64,000 bases of DNA from Ligustrum vulgare (taxonomy: Eukaryota; Streptophyta; Magnoliopsida; Lamiales; Oleaceae). Position 1 is the stretch's first letter. Every line of letters starts with the position of its first letter. The position numbers were made by a program, and so were the translations under genes. The notes below the pieces were generated by a model. It had not been told where the DNA came from, did no database searches, and worked only from the letters and a program-made list of their open reading frames with translations. The stretch spans positions 21,272,139 through 21,336,138 of the forward strand of contig OY743168.1 of NCBI GenBank assembly GCA_963555705.1, written 5' to 3'. Shown one piece after another: positions 36,049 to 47,926 of this stretch.

Positions 36049-36170
36049 ACTGTTCACGACAGCACGTAACATGGAGCACTGTTCACGCAGTGAACAGTGA
36101 CCGAAGCAATGTTCACGTGAACAGTGAACAGTGCGTGGTCACTGTTCAAATGAACAGTGAATGCGTCACT
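36049..36170. repeat. Cluster of GTTCAC/GTGAAC inverted motifs
   Basis: About nine copies of (T)GTTCA or TGAACAGTG in alternating orientation within 120 bp of the untranslated leader (for example CACGCAGTGAACAGTG and GTTCACGTGAAC). The RNA could fold into stacked hairpins. It lies about 190 bp after the PBS, where packaging or dimerisation signals are often found. Confidence 0.7.
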
Positions 36171-37047
36171 TAAAAAAAAAAAAATTTTTATAAGTAAGAT
36201 TTTGATCTAATCACTTATGCAAATTCTATTTTGATTACCAAATTATTTTATTTGGTAATTGGGCTCAATCTTGTATGAAAATTTAAATTGGGCTAAGTAA
36301 ATTACTATGTGTATTGTTATTGTATCAATTTGGTCAATCTCATGTAAAGATCCAAAATGGTTAATGAATATTTTCTAAGAAATAGACCATTATTTAATTA
36401 TGAAAAATGTGACTCATCAATCCGCTACGCCACCTTCCATGTCTTGACTCTTCGAATCAGGTATGTTATATGTTTTGCTAGTCATTTACGATTTTATGGA
36501 GGAAAAAAAAAAAAAAAAAAATTTACCTTGAGACTTTACATGTTATATATGATTTGTAGTATAAATTGATAGAAGTCTCAATTTTAATTCCAACGTAGAA
36601 TCTGAGACATAGAAGATACATATTGGAATTTTGGTACATGTTAAGCTTAGGAAGATTGACCCAATTTGATATTAAGTTAGTTGGAAAAAAAAAAAAAAGG
36701 GTAAGGGATAATAAACAAAAATTTATTTAATGAATCCGTACGATAATTCATCCCTTTATCACTACCTTTGTGTAAAAACAAGGGAAAAACTGTGGATGGT
36801 TATTAGTACTTCCTCTTCAAGCTTACTTCGTCTTCAAGTTCCAACTAACAGTTCGATAATTTATCCCTTTATCACTACCTTTGCGTAAAAGCAAGGAAAA
36901 ACTGTGGATAATTATTTGCACCACTCTTTAAATTTCAAATTCTGAAAATTTCACTCCTCAAAATTTATAATTATTCTAATGAAACTATAATAAAAAAAAA
37001 TAAAAAAAAATAAAAAAAAATTTAATTATGCTTCCTATTTTTGCTAG

Positions 37048-37554
37048 ATGGTGAGTGGACAAGGTCAAACAACCCGAACTGATAGGTGCAATCATTTTAC
37101 TTGGTTGCATAGAAATTACAAGAGAAACCCTAACCATGGTTTGCCACAACATTTGGATGCCATGGAAAAGATTTACCGAGGGGCAAGGGCAAATGGATAC
37201 CAATTTCATCGAGACGAAATTGTGTATCATCTAGATCGAACTCTCACTCCTTATTGGAGGAAATTCATCAAAAGAATTGAAGAGACATTCGACTACCAAA
37301 CCTCCCCAAATATATTACTACGATGCATGAGGGAAAGGTGGAAGGTAAATCGTGAAGACCTTTATGACATCAATAGGGCGCCAGGCTACGAACAAAATCC
37401 AAGCAATGTCCTACCAATACCTGAAGTTAATTACGAGGGACTATATGTTGAAGATGAACCAAATGAGGAGTACAGCCCAGCGTCGTATTCCGCAATTGAC
37501 CCAAGGCAAAATCCCGAGGGAAATCAACATGAGGGTGATGATAGGAACTATTAG
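37048..37554 (+). CDS. Extra ORF between leader and gag, unknown
   Basis: 168 residues, ATG start, ends TAG at 37552. The N-terminal part is basic, with HFTWLHRNYKRNP and a RANGYQFHRDEIVYHLDR tract, then WRKFIKRIEETFDY. The C-terminal 50 residues are acidic and Pro/Asn-rich. I see no zinc finger, membrane segment or known catalytic motif. It is intact in a young element, which argues that it is or was used. Ogre/Tat elements carry an unrelated upstream ORF; I do not know of one named for this clade. Confidence 0.6.
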   Translation: MVSGQGQTTRTDRCNHFTWLHRNYKRNPNHGLPQHLDAMEKIYRGARANGYQFHRDEIVYHLDRTLTPYWRKFIKRIEETFDYQTSPNILLRCMRERWKVNREDLYDINRAPGYEQNPSNVLPIPEVNYEGLYVEDEPNEEYSPASYSAIDPRQNPEGNQHEGDDRNY

Positions 37555-37744
37555 TTGACAATAAATTTTTGCCTTTTAAATTATGAACCCCATTAAGTTT
37601 TAGTATGTTTGGACACTGGGTATGCCTGGTAGTCCATTATGTATGTTAACTTATGAATGTTTATGAATAAAACATGTTATTTCTTTAAGTTCTTGCTTTT
37701 AAGTTGACTTCTTTCTAAATAGTCACCATTGTTTAATTAAGGCT

Positions 37745-40700
37745 ATGGCACCATCAAGACGCGGAAGGACTAACAACAGCAATAACCAAACCCAAGAGCC
37801 CCCACAACCTATTCAACCACAACCTATTGCAGTTGACCCACAGTTTGCTCAACAATTTCTTTCTATGATGCAAACTTTTGTGCAAACTACTGCACCACCA
37901 CCGGCACCTACTCAACAGCCAACCCCAACGCCACCACCTTCTCCGACACCTCCTCAACCAGAGCAACAACAGGAAGTTGTGCCCGACACTAGGACCACTA
38001 TCGCTGTTGTTGAGCAATTCAGGAAACAGCAACCCCCTATCTTCTATGGCAGTACGGATCCCTTGGAAGCGGAGGATTGGCTAGTAGGAATGGAGAGGAT
38101 TTTCGAACTCATTGACTGCCCGAACCCTAGAAGGGTGATCTGTGCAACCTTTATGCTACGTAAAGGAGCTAGACGTTGGTGGGACACCACTGTTAGATCA
38201 AGGGCTCCTGGTCATGTTTGGATGTGGGATGAATTCAAGGAGGTATTTTTGAAAAAATACTACCCCACGAACATTCGAAATCGGAAGGAAGCTGAATTTC
38301 TCACTTTGACTCAGGGATCGATGTCCTTGATCGAATACGAGCAGAAGTTTGATGAGTTGGCTCATTATGCTCCTGAATTTGTGGATACGGAAGAGAAAAA
38401 GGCAAGACGTTTCGAGCAAGGTTTGAGGGATGACTTGAGACGGACTGTTATTGTGCTCCAGCTTGAAAGTTACCATGATGTGTTGGCAAGGGCACAACTG
38501 GCAGATTTCAAAAATCGCACTAGAGAGGAAGATAAGCATCATGGTGAACAGCCAGAAAAGCAAAAGTGGGTTGATAACAAACAGCCAGAGAAGCGGAAGT
38601 GGATGGATAACAAGGGCAAAGGAAAACAGAATTTTTCCAAGAAAGGAAGAGGAGATTCGACACAAGGCAGCAACAAGAGCTACCCACGCTGTGAAAAATG
38701 CCAGAAGCATCATCTGGGAACTTGTCTTATGGGGACAAATTCATGTTTTCGGTGTGGAGAACAAGGACACATGGCTCAATATTGTCCTAAGTATAGTCAG
38801 CCAGGAAACAACCAGCAAAAGCCACAGGGTAACAATCAGCAGAGGCCTCATGGAAGCAATCAACAGAGAAATAATCACAATAAACAAGGCAATGCATCCG
38901 GAGGACAGGCTAGGGTTTATGTATTGGGAGGACAAGATGAGGATCAGAATCGAAATGTCCTGGCAGGTAAAGTCCTCATATCCAACTTACAAGCATATAT
39001 ATTAATTGATTCGGGTGCCACCCACTCATTTATATCCCCTAAATTTGTAAGTAAACTGAATGTTATGGTCGAACATACACAATTCCCTTTAGAAGTGACG
39101 ATGCCCAATAGAGATGTGTTGAATACTGATTGTATAACTAGGATGGCTAAGGTAGAAATTGATGGTAGATCACTGGAGATGGAGTTATATTTACTAGATA
39201 TAGACGAATTCGATGTAATTCTTGGAATGGACTGGCTATCCAAGAACCACGCATTAATTCGTTGCTTTGAGAAAGAAGTAATTTTCCAAAGACCAGGAGA
39301 AGAAGAATTTCGACTATCTGTAGCTGGATGTGGACCGTTATCTCGCATCGTTTATGCATTGAAAGCACGACAAGCCTTATCATTAGAAGACACAACGGGT
39401 TTTCTGATGTCTGTAATAAGTAAGGACGAGAACAACAGACCAACAATTAACAATGTTAAAGTTGTATGTGAATATCTGGAAGTCTTCCCCGAGGAATTAC
39501 CTGGCATACCACCAGAACGAGAGGTAGAATTCACAATTGACCTCATTCCCGGCTCAGCGCCAATCTCTAAAGCTCCGTATAGAATGGCACCTAAAGAATT
39601 ACAAGAATTGAAGACGCAGATAGAAGGGCTATTGGAAATGGGTTTCATTCGGCCTAGTGTATCACCATGGGGGGCGCCAGTGTTATTTGTTAAGAAAAAG
39701 GATGGATCGATGAGAATGTGCATTGATTATAGAGAATTGAATCGGATCACTATAAAAAAATAAGTATCCCCTTCCCAGGATTGAAGATTTACTTGATCAG
39801 CTCCGAGGTGCAACGGTATTTTCCAAGATTGACTTAAGGTCTGGTTACCATCAGTTGAGAGTCAAAGCTAGTGATGTCTCCAAGACAGCATTTAGAACTC
39901 GGTATGGACACTACGAGTTCTTGGTTATGCCTTTTGGGCTAACTAATGCTCCTGGGGTTTTTATGGATTTAATGAACCGCATTTTCCATGATTACCTGGA
40001 TCAATTTGTTATCGTGTTCATCGACGATATCCTAATCTATTCTAGAAGTAAAGAAGATCACGAGGACCACTTAAAGATCATTTTAGGGATTTTGCAGAGG
40101 GAGAAACTCTACGCCAAATTCAAAAAGTGTGAGTTTTGGCTAGAACGAGTAGCATTCCTTGGTCATGTTGTCACATCACGAGGGATAGAGGTGGATCCTA
40201 GTAAAGTAGAGGCAGTGTTGAATTGGCAAAGACCAACCAATGTAGGAGAAATTCGTAGTTTCTTGGGTTTAGCAGGATACTATCGGAGGTTCATAGAGGG
40301 ATTCTCCAAAATATCGGGACCTCTTACACAACTAACGCGCAAGAATGCGATGTTTGATTGGACAGAGGATTGTGAGCTAAGTTTCAAGAAGTTAAAGCAG
40401 AAGTTGGTGAATGCGCCAGTACTAACCATACCCACTGGGTCAGATGGTTTTGTGATTTTTAGTGATGCTTCAAAGCAAGGTCTGGGATGTGTCTTAATGC
40501 AACACGGTAAAGTGGTCGCCTATGCATCAAGACAATTAAAGATACATGAAAAGAACTACCCCACGCATGATCTAGAACTTGCCGCCGTGGTCCATGCACT
40601 AAAGATTTGGAGACACTACCTTTATGGAGGCAAGTGTGACATTTATACGGACCATAAAAGCCTCAAATATATCTTCACTCAGAAAGAGTTGAACATGAGG

Positions 40701-42401
40701 CAAAGAAGATGGCTAGAGTTAGTTAAAGACTATGATTGTGAAATTCATTATCACCCCGGCAAAGCAAATGTAGTAGCTGATGCCTTAAGTCGTAAAGTTA
40801 CAAGTCAGTTAGCCATGTTGACAATGCAAGAACCATTATGGAGAGAATTTGAGAAATTGAATCTTGAAGTTGTCACCACTCAGCCAGGTGTGGTCGCTCG
40901 AGTCGCAGTTATGTCGATCCGACCCACACTTCGTGATAGAATTAAGGGTCATCAAAAGGGTGATCAATCCTTTGAGCATATCAAGTCTGAGATTAACTCA
41001 GATAAACGAAGGGATTTCACTATTTCTGAAGATAAAGCATTATACTACCAAGGACGCCTATGTGTACCTAATTTTGAGGAACTAAAAAGAGAGATTCTAG
41101 AAGAGGCTCACTCATCTCCTTATTCAGTACACCCAGGAGGCACAAAGATGTATAATGACTTGAAAGCAGTATTTTGGTGGGAAGGTATGAAGAGGGATAT
41201 AGCTGAATACGTCAGAAAGTGTTTAGTGTGTCAGCAAGTGAAAGCCGAACACCAACGACCATCAGGGTTACTTGAACCATTGGAAGTCCCAGAATGGAAG
41301 TGGGAGCACATAACGATGGACTTTGTGATTGGTTTTCCAAGATCAGGGAAAGGCAATGAAGCAATTTGGGTCATAGTAGATCGACTCACCAAATCCGCTC
41401 ATTTCCTGCCAGTTCGGATGACGTTCACTATGGATCAATTTGCGCAACTTTATGTGAATGAAATAGTAAGGTTACATGGTGTACCCGTTTCTATAGTATC
41501 TGATAGAGATTCAAGGTTCACATCAAACTTTTGGAAAAGTTTACACAAATCTATGGGAACTAAGCTAAAGTTTAGCACGGCCTTCCACCCTCAAACGGAT
41601 GGTCAATCTGAGCGAACAATCCAAACATTAGAGGATATGCTTCGTACATGTATCCTCGAGTTTGGTGGACAATGGGAGAAACATTTACCTTTAGTCGAGT
41701 TCTCATATAATAACAGTTACCACACTTCAATTGGCATGGCGCCATATGAAGCATTGTATGGAAGAAAGTGTAGGTCACCAGTTCATTGGGATGAAGTCGG
41801 GGAGAGGAAGATTTTGGGGCCAGAAATTATTGAACAGACAATGCATGCAATTGAGAAAATTCGCGCCAGTATGAAAATTGCACAAGATAGACAAAAGAGT
41901 TATGCAGATAAAAGGAGAAAAGGCCTAGAATTTTCAGTTGGTGATAAAGTGTTCCTCAAAGTAGCACCGATGAAAGGAGTGATACGGTTTGGAAAGAAGG
42001 GTAAATTACGACCAAGATTTATTGGCCCGTTCGAGATCTTGCAACGGATAGGAAATGTTGCTTATCAATTGGCATTACCTCCGGAACTCTCAGCTGTGCA
42101 TAACATATTTCATGTGTCAATGCTTAGAAAGTACGTCCCTGACCAAAGCCATGTTATCAACCACCAGTCTATAGAATTACAACGAGGTTTGACCTATGAG
42201 AAAGTACCAATAAGAATCGTGGAACAGACATGTAAACCCCTCAGGAATAAAGTGATTTCACTAGTAAAAGTACAGTGGAAAAATCACTCTATGGAAGAGA
42301 CCACGTGGGAGCGAGAGATTGAAATGCGAGACAAGTACCCACAACTTTTCGATGATTTTCAAGGTAAATTTCGGGGACGAAATTTAATTTTAGGAGGGTA
42401 G
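37745..42401 (+). pseudogene. Gag-pol polyprotein, one frameshift in RT
   Basis: The first frame (37745-39763) holds a Pro/Gln-rich N-terminus, the gag domain (about residues 90-230), a CCHC knuckle [14 protein letters not shown] near residue 334, aspartic protease DSGATHSF near 422, and the start of RT. The second frame (39855-42401) has [12 protein letters not shown], RNase H (SDASKQGLG), integrase zinc binding (HPGG..CLVCQQ), the D,D,E core ([23 protein letters not shown]), a GPF module (RFIGPFEIL), and a C-terminal chromodomain-like region ([18 protein letters not shown]). An A7 run near 39755, where the frame needs one fewer, separates them. Confidence 0.93.
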
Positions 42402-42403
42402 AT
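42391..42403 (+). other. Polypurine tract
   Basis: TAGGAGGGTAGAT directly before the 3' LTR; primer site for plus-strand synthesis. Confidence 0.7.
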
Positions 42404-43642
42404 TATAACACCCGCACTTAATTTTTGGGTTTAACCTCAAGAAATTGTAAATTTAGGGACTTAATTGGATGTTAAAATTTATTTAGACCTTAATCATGAC
42501 AAATTATTTTATTGTTGAAATTAAGAAAATATATGCAAGCATGAGAGGTTCCATTATACGTAATCATGAAGAGCATAATATTTGTATAAATATGGAAAAG
42601 TATATGAATGGTTGATAAGATTCCATTATATGTAATCATGAAGAGCATAATATTTGTATAAATATGAAAAAGTATATGAATGGTTGATAAGACTCCATTA
42701 TATGTAATCATGAAGAGCATAATATTTGTATAAATATGAAAAAGTATATGAATGGTTAATAAGACTCCATTATATGTAATCATGAAGAGCATAATATTTG
42801 TATAAATATGGAAAAGTATATGAATGGTGCTTTACTTTAAGAAAAGGATGTGTTAAAATTAATAGAATTGAATGATGATGTTTACATTATGCCAACTTTA
42901 TACATCTATATAAATCCATCTCTTTTACACACAACTCTACGCATATACACTTATTTCCAATCTCTTGACAAAATCCACAAGTAAGAGAAATTCAAGGTGG
43001 TCAAGAAAGTTTTGGTCCATTTACTACTACACTTCATTTTAATCTTTTAAACGGTAAGTATATCTTATGTTTTTATGAAAAGAAAGTATGTTTTCTATGT
43101 TTTGGATTATACTGTGAAGTCAATTTCAAGAAATTGTTATGGGTTCCACATGATATGATATGATATGTTTATGACTATGCTAAGGGACCGGAGTTTAGTA
43201 GCGCTACACATAAGAATTTTTACCACTTATGTTCGGTAAAATCCTTGTGTCTCCTTATGTTAATTATGATCCTTATGTTATTCATGAAAATTGTTTTTTT
43301 TTTATATGCTTACTGAGGTTTTTATAAATCTCATTCCACGATATTTCTTCCTTTCAGAAAATTGATGATTCGAGGTGGTCAACATGGAAGTGGCAAAATA
43401 AAGTGGCCAAGATTGATGAGATTATTGGATTGAACACTTTAAATTTTCTATGTTTTGATATTATTTTTATGCAAAAACAATATTCACTATTTTAATTCCG
43501 CAATTAAATTATGACTTTGGAAGTCGCACTCTATTAATTCAGTTATGAAATAAATTCTTATTATATTACTATTTAGGTCTCGATAATATGATATGAGTCA
43601 TTAATAGTGGCACTCGAATGGTCGAGAATTCGGGTCGTCACA
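42404..43642 (+). repeat. Tekay-type 3' LTR
   Basis: Same as 34612-35849, with one extra T in a T-run near 43300. It ends GTCGTCACA before TSD TGAAT. Confidence 0.95.
42543..42829. repeat. 72-bp tandem repeat, about four copies (3' LTR)
   Basis: Copy of the array at 34752-35037. Confidence 0.9.
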
Positions 43643-43699
43643 TGAATAGTGATTTTGAAAGTGAATCTTATATATAATAGTGAATATATCGATAAACAT

Positions 43700-43890
43700 T
43701 TTCTTTATGGATATCGTTAAAGACCGTCAGTCAATGTTAACGGTCAAATACCGTCATAACTCAACTACCAATGTCTAGCATCCTAGATTTGAGTAGAATG
43801 AATATATAACAATTGTTGATGTAAATATTAGCTCCCAATTAATATCATCTGGGACGGTTGTCTAAAAAAATAAAAATTTAAACACGAAAT
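43700..43890. repeat. Duplicon segment, copy 2
   Basis: Matches 15690-15890 in the same orientation. After about 43890 the two diverge: copy 1 runs into SUT intron 3, copy 2 into unrelated AT-rich DNA. This marks the outer breakpoint of the duplication. Confidence 0.6.
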
Positions 43891-44305
43891 GTCAAAAGTT
43901 GATGATATTGTCGAGTAAGTTTATCCTCCAAAAATTGTTTGGTAGCTAATTTTTGTCATAAATAATAAATTTGAGTTTTTTGAAGTAAAATATTGTGATT
44001 AAAAAGTAACTTTAAAAAATTTAAAGAAAAAAATTTATTTATAAACAAGTTTGCCAAACATTAATTAAAATATTTTTAAGGTTATCAAACATAAGTCATT
44101 CTCTATTTGATAACACTGTAACAATTATAAATTGATTTATTTATATTTTCGAGGTAAATATATGGTTGAAAATTGTAGATATAAAATATATATTGTTGGA
44201 AAGTAATTTGAAAAATTGTAATTTTTATAAATTGATTTATAAATTGTAATGATTGTGTTAAATAACATAGGCAAAATTTTAAACTAGCTCCTTTCGAAGA
44301 GAAGA
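43891..44305. other. AT-rich interval, no gene
   Basis: Very AT-rich with many stops; nothing recognisable. Confidence 0.5.
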
Positions 44306-44335
44306 CTAGTATTTACCCCGTGCAATGCACGAGAG
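44306..44335 (-). other. Helitron-like 3' terminus
   Basis: On the minus strand CGTGCATTGCACG (hairpin), GGGTAAATA and CTAG, with T next. Same architecture as at 5053 and 29518. The partner end was not found; the element would extend to the right. Confidence 0.4.
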
Positions 44336-44725
44336 TTGTTTTCTGCAATATCTATTTTAATAAGTTTTCGTAAATTCTTAATGCTTTTATATAATCAATA
44401 CAAATATAAAATGAATAAAATAATAATATTCTAATACAATAATTATTAAAATTTTTTAAAAAAAACATAACTAATCCAATTTATTAAAAAATTATTTGGA
44501 CGTCAATTTATATATTTAAATAATAAATGACCGTAAATTTTAATATTTTTTATGAGTTATTATTAACTTCATTGAAAATGCAAATTTGTATAATTTTTGC
44601 TTTTGTCTCTTGTATTTAATATTTTTTGTAAAAAAATTCTCAAAAACAAAACATTTTATAATCTCAATATCATCTACAATTATTTAAATATGACATTAAT
44701 TTACATGAATTAAAAGTTACATTAA

Positions 44726-45200
44726 GGGTGTGTTTGAAAGAGGCATTTTGCCTAGAAAAGAAACCTTTTGCAGCCTTTTTATTTTCCCCCACCTGTCATG
44801 TTTGACATGCAACAATTTTCAGATAATTTGATTTCTAACTTTGAAGCTCACCCGCGTCTTTCCTAGTTTTTGGAGGAATTTCTTTTCTCGCATAATTAGG
44901 AGAATTTATTTTCTAGTCAAAACTGCGTATCAATTTCATCACGTTTGATTCATTTTGTTGTTGTTAATTAATTTTTTTTTCAAAGATTAACATTATTATT
45001 ATCAGGTACAATTAAAATAGCTAGATTTTGCTTTATTTACCATAAAAATAATGTCAATCAAACAACAAAAGTTAAAAAATTCTTCACTTTTCCCACTTAA
45101 CAAATTAAACCAATCAAAAACATGAAACTTCACATTCTAAAATTTTTCTGAAATTTATTTTCTTTTCACCAAAATTCCACCTTATTTATCAAACCCAGCC
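44726..45200. mobile_element. Harbinger/Tourist-like MITE, 475 bp
   Basis: Ends GGGTGTGTTTGA and TCAAACCCAGCC (10 of 12 match as inverted repeats), with TAA on both sides (44723-44725, 45201-45203). That is the PIF/Harbinger target duplication. Non-coding. Confidence 0.65.
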
Positions 45201-45203
45201 TAA

Positions 45204-47838
45204 CACACTGAGATCCAATCCTTTCGCCACTTGGAGCTACGCCCCTTCACTGATAGAATCTGGAAATTACCTCCAAGAATTGTCCTCTTTTGCTCAATCC
45301 CTTTTTGCCAACCTTGAGTTCGTTTCTCCCGACTTCGAAAGCCTGTCGATTCCATTCGAACTTGCTTCTCGAGTCTGTCGACTCGTTCTTGAATGTTGTG
45401 GTAATGAGAATTCATAACCGAAAAGTATGAATTGAAAGGTTGTAAAGTGTCGCTGGTGAAGACAATTGGTGATTTGCACTTTACTTGCCTTTATTCAATG
45501 CAACATTACTCGATCAGTTATTATTCTATAACAGTGTTGTTAATTTGCAATTGCTCTTATGATTTTATTTGCATCGATGTGTCAAGCTTATTTATTTATG
45601 GCTATGAGGCCAAACGTGTCCATTGATGGGTGCAAAACTAGGATATATAAACTTAGTAGGCTAGAGAAAAAAATGGGGGTGGAGGGGACGACATTTTTTT
45701 TTTAAGCCAAAAATTAAAATAATTTAGAGTTCAAATTCGTAAATATAACAAAATAATTTTAATTCACCAAAAAAGAAAAAAGAAAAAAGTAAGCCCTTTA
45801 TTAATAAAAAAAATTAAAATCTAGTATGTCAATCTACCACAAGAAATTCTAGATAAACCCTTTCTATAATAAATAAATTAACTACCACAAAAATCTCTAA
45901 TTTCAGATAAGCCCTAAATAACTAAAATGAATTAATTAATAAATTCAACACTCAAAATAATTAATAACCAATAATTTAACTACCACATTGATAATCACTA
46001 ATCAGATTTATAAATTATAATTATTCAATTCTCTGAGTCCACTGTTATATGGATTGGGTTGTGATTGATTTGTGATAGTGGGCTCAATTTGGACGAGATT
46101 TCTGGTGGGGTAAGCAAGAGAAAGTGTTTGGGCGCCCAAATGATTTTCAAAATTTTCAAAATTCCTTAGTGGGCTTCAACCCACACACAGTTCCGCCATT
46201 GTCCATTGAAGTGTTATTCAAGCATTCAATGTAGATCTCATGGCCATTTCTTGTCCTCAACACGAGGGGACTCAATCTGAGTCTCACAGTTTATTTAATG
46301 GAGTAACAACTTATGTATTATGAACGGCTGCTACTAAAAGTATTTTTTTCCCCAAAACCATGTTCGTTTGTGTTTTGGCTGATTTCCACTATCTGGATTG
46401 TCTTTGCAGATGCATGTTGGTGAAATTGGTGGTTAACAAAACATAAGCATGTTTTCCAGATTTATCACATATTGTCCTGTGACATAAAAGACTCTGAAAG
46501 AGACTTGAGTAGAACTCAACTGGTCATCACCATCTAATGAATATTGGCATTCTACTATATAGATCTGATAAAATATATCCTGCTACTTAGTATCACACAT
46601 GCCTTTATACGGAATTGAAGTGTCTCTATTGAAGGTAAAATGACCAATTATGCATTATTACCAAAGTTTTGCAATTATGATACCTAATATTTCATTTATT
46701 ATTGGCCTTATTTTAGATGTCTGCATATTGTATAAATTGATTTATACTACTTTATCGTTTGAAACATGGTCTGTAAGTTTGGTTGTATTGATTTCACTTT
46801 GTGGTGCAGTTCAAATGTCATGGAAAATTGAATTCAACACAATTTAAATACTTATGAAATAGTATAATCCCAGGTGGTCCACAACTCTCACCCCACCTCA
46901 ACAAATATTAGAAGGAAAAAATTCACATGTTCACCTTTCATCATATTTTTCGATTACTGTTACAACCACCAAGGCATGTCTTGATAAGCTATAAGAACAT
47001 GAAATTAGGCACTCCCAGTGTAATAAACTATGTACCACATTATATTTTTAACAAATAATGATATTTGAACATTAGCGGGTACCTCTCCCTCACATGAATG
47101 TGTGTGAGGCCAGTCTCATAATGAGCGACCTCACCTCTCATGTGAGGAAGTGTTACTCTCTATGTTCATATAACATGATCCATTTTTAACTGCAAAAGCG
47201 AGGTAAATATAGCGTGCAGGTAAACAAAGATGCCAAAAATTACAATGACTTGGTGGTTCTTATGAGTAGCAAATGATTGGTTGAAGTCAAGTCGGTCCTC
47301 AAGATGACAATTTCTCATGGTTGTGATGCCAAACAAGATCTATAATTTGAATTGATCTTTATTTGGTCTGCCCTGATTTTTTTAGCCATCATATATGATA
47401 TTAAGTCGGTAAATTAATGACTTTTAGCTTCAAAGTGTGAAAAATAATTAAAGGTTCACACAGGAAACAACTACGAAGATGACATGTTTCTGATTTCTTT
47501 ATTTTATCTTTTTTGAGAAAAGATGAGGCGAAGTCTACAATTATACGTTGTTTACAGGAGCTTTTGAAGATAAAGTGCAACACGTTTCTAAACTCAAATG
47601 TTTTTGTAAATTGGTTTAACTGTGACAGCGATGATAATATATATTGTGATCTTCCCAATTTCTCTTATGCAAGATAATTTAAGAAGAATGCATGAAAATT
47701 AGAAATTTCACATTTCTGCTGCCAGTTGAAAAGAATTTTGTCACTTGCAGAGCATTCATATGGATTTGGTGCCTGATTTCGTCCGTAGTTTTCAGTTTTG
47801 TACGAGCCATGCCCCGAAGATTTCTTTATTTTGATTTA
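45204..47838. other. Gene-poor interval
   Basis: A short minus-strand open stretch at 45415-45200 reads a charged, coiled-coil-like peptide (ERVDRLEKQVRMES) that may be an exon relic; its source is unknown. At 47095-47155 CCTCACATGAATGTGTGTGAGG is an inverted repeat with a further CTCACCTCTCATGTGAGG copy. The rest is AT-rich with no supported gene. Confidence 0.4.
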
Positions 47839-47843
47839 TTTCT

Positions 47844-47919
47844 TGAGGATTTGTAAAAAATGTTTTTTTCAGGAGTCCTAAACTAATTAGCAGATAATGA
47901 TAACAAGTAATCTTCAACA
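47844..47919 (-). repeat. Copia 3' LTR, internally deleted
   Basis: Has both outer ends of the partner LTR (TGAGGATTTG and CTTCAACA) but lacks the middle, from after TTTTTTTCA to before GAGTCCTAAAC. Confidence 0.85.
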
Positions 47920-47926
47920 CTCCCTC

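Larger units (their letters stand above)
34612..43642 (+). mobile_element. Ty3/gypsy chromovirus (Tekay/Del type), nearly intact
   Basis: LTRs (34612-35849, 42404-43642) are nearly identical by eye, differing by at least one T in a T-run. TSD TGAAT flanks it (34607-34611, 43643-43647). The order is LTR, PBS (35852-35863), leader, ORF X (37048-37554), gag-PR-RT-RH-IN-chromodomain (37745-42401), purine tract, LTR. Both LTRs begin TATAACACCC instead of TG. A single extra A in RT breaks pol. The near-identity of LTRs indicates a recent insertion. Confidence 0.95.
29518..43692 (-). mobile_element. Putative Helitron carrying gene fragments (Tekay nested)
   Basis: On the minus strand the 3' end has a hairpin CACGTGC..GCACGTG, then TTCAT and CTAG, followed by T (plus 29518-29545). 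The proposed 5' end reads A|TCGATATATTCACTATTATA at 43692, with A before and TC first, as Helitrons require. Without the Tekay element it is about 5.1 kb. Outside both ends the flanking duplicon sequence resumes. It encodes no Rep/helicase, so it would be non-autonomous. The 5' end is the weaker call. Confidence 0.4.

Noticed and set aside
39740..39860. Programmed frameshift in pol
   Set aside because: The break is in the middle of the RT domain at an A-run, and this group normally uses one continuous frame. A one-base slip or sequencing error is simpler.
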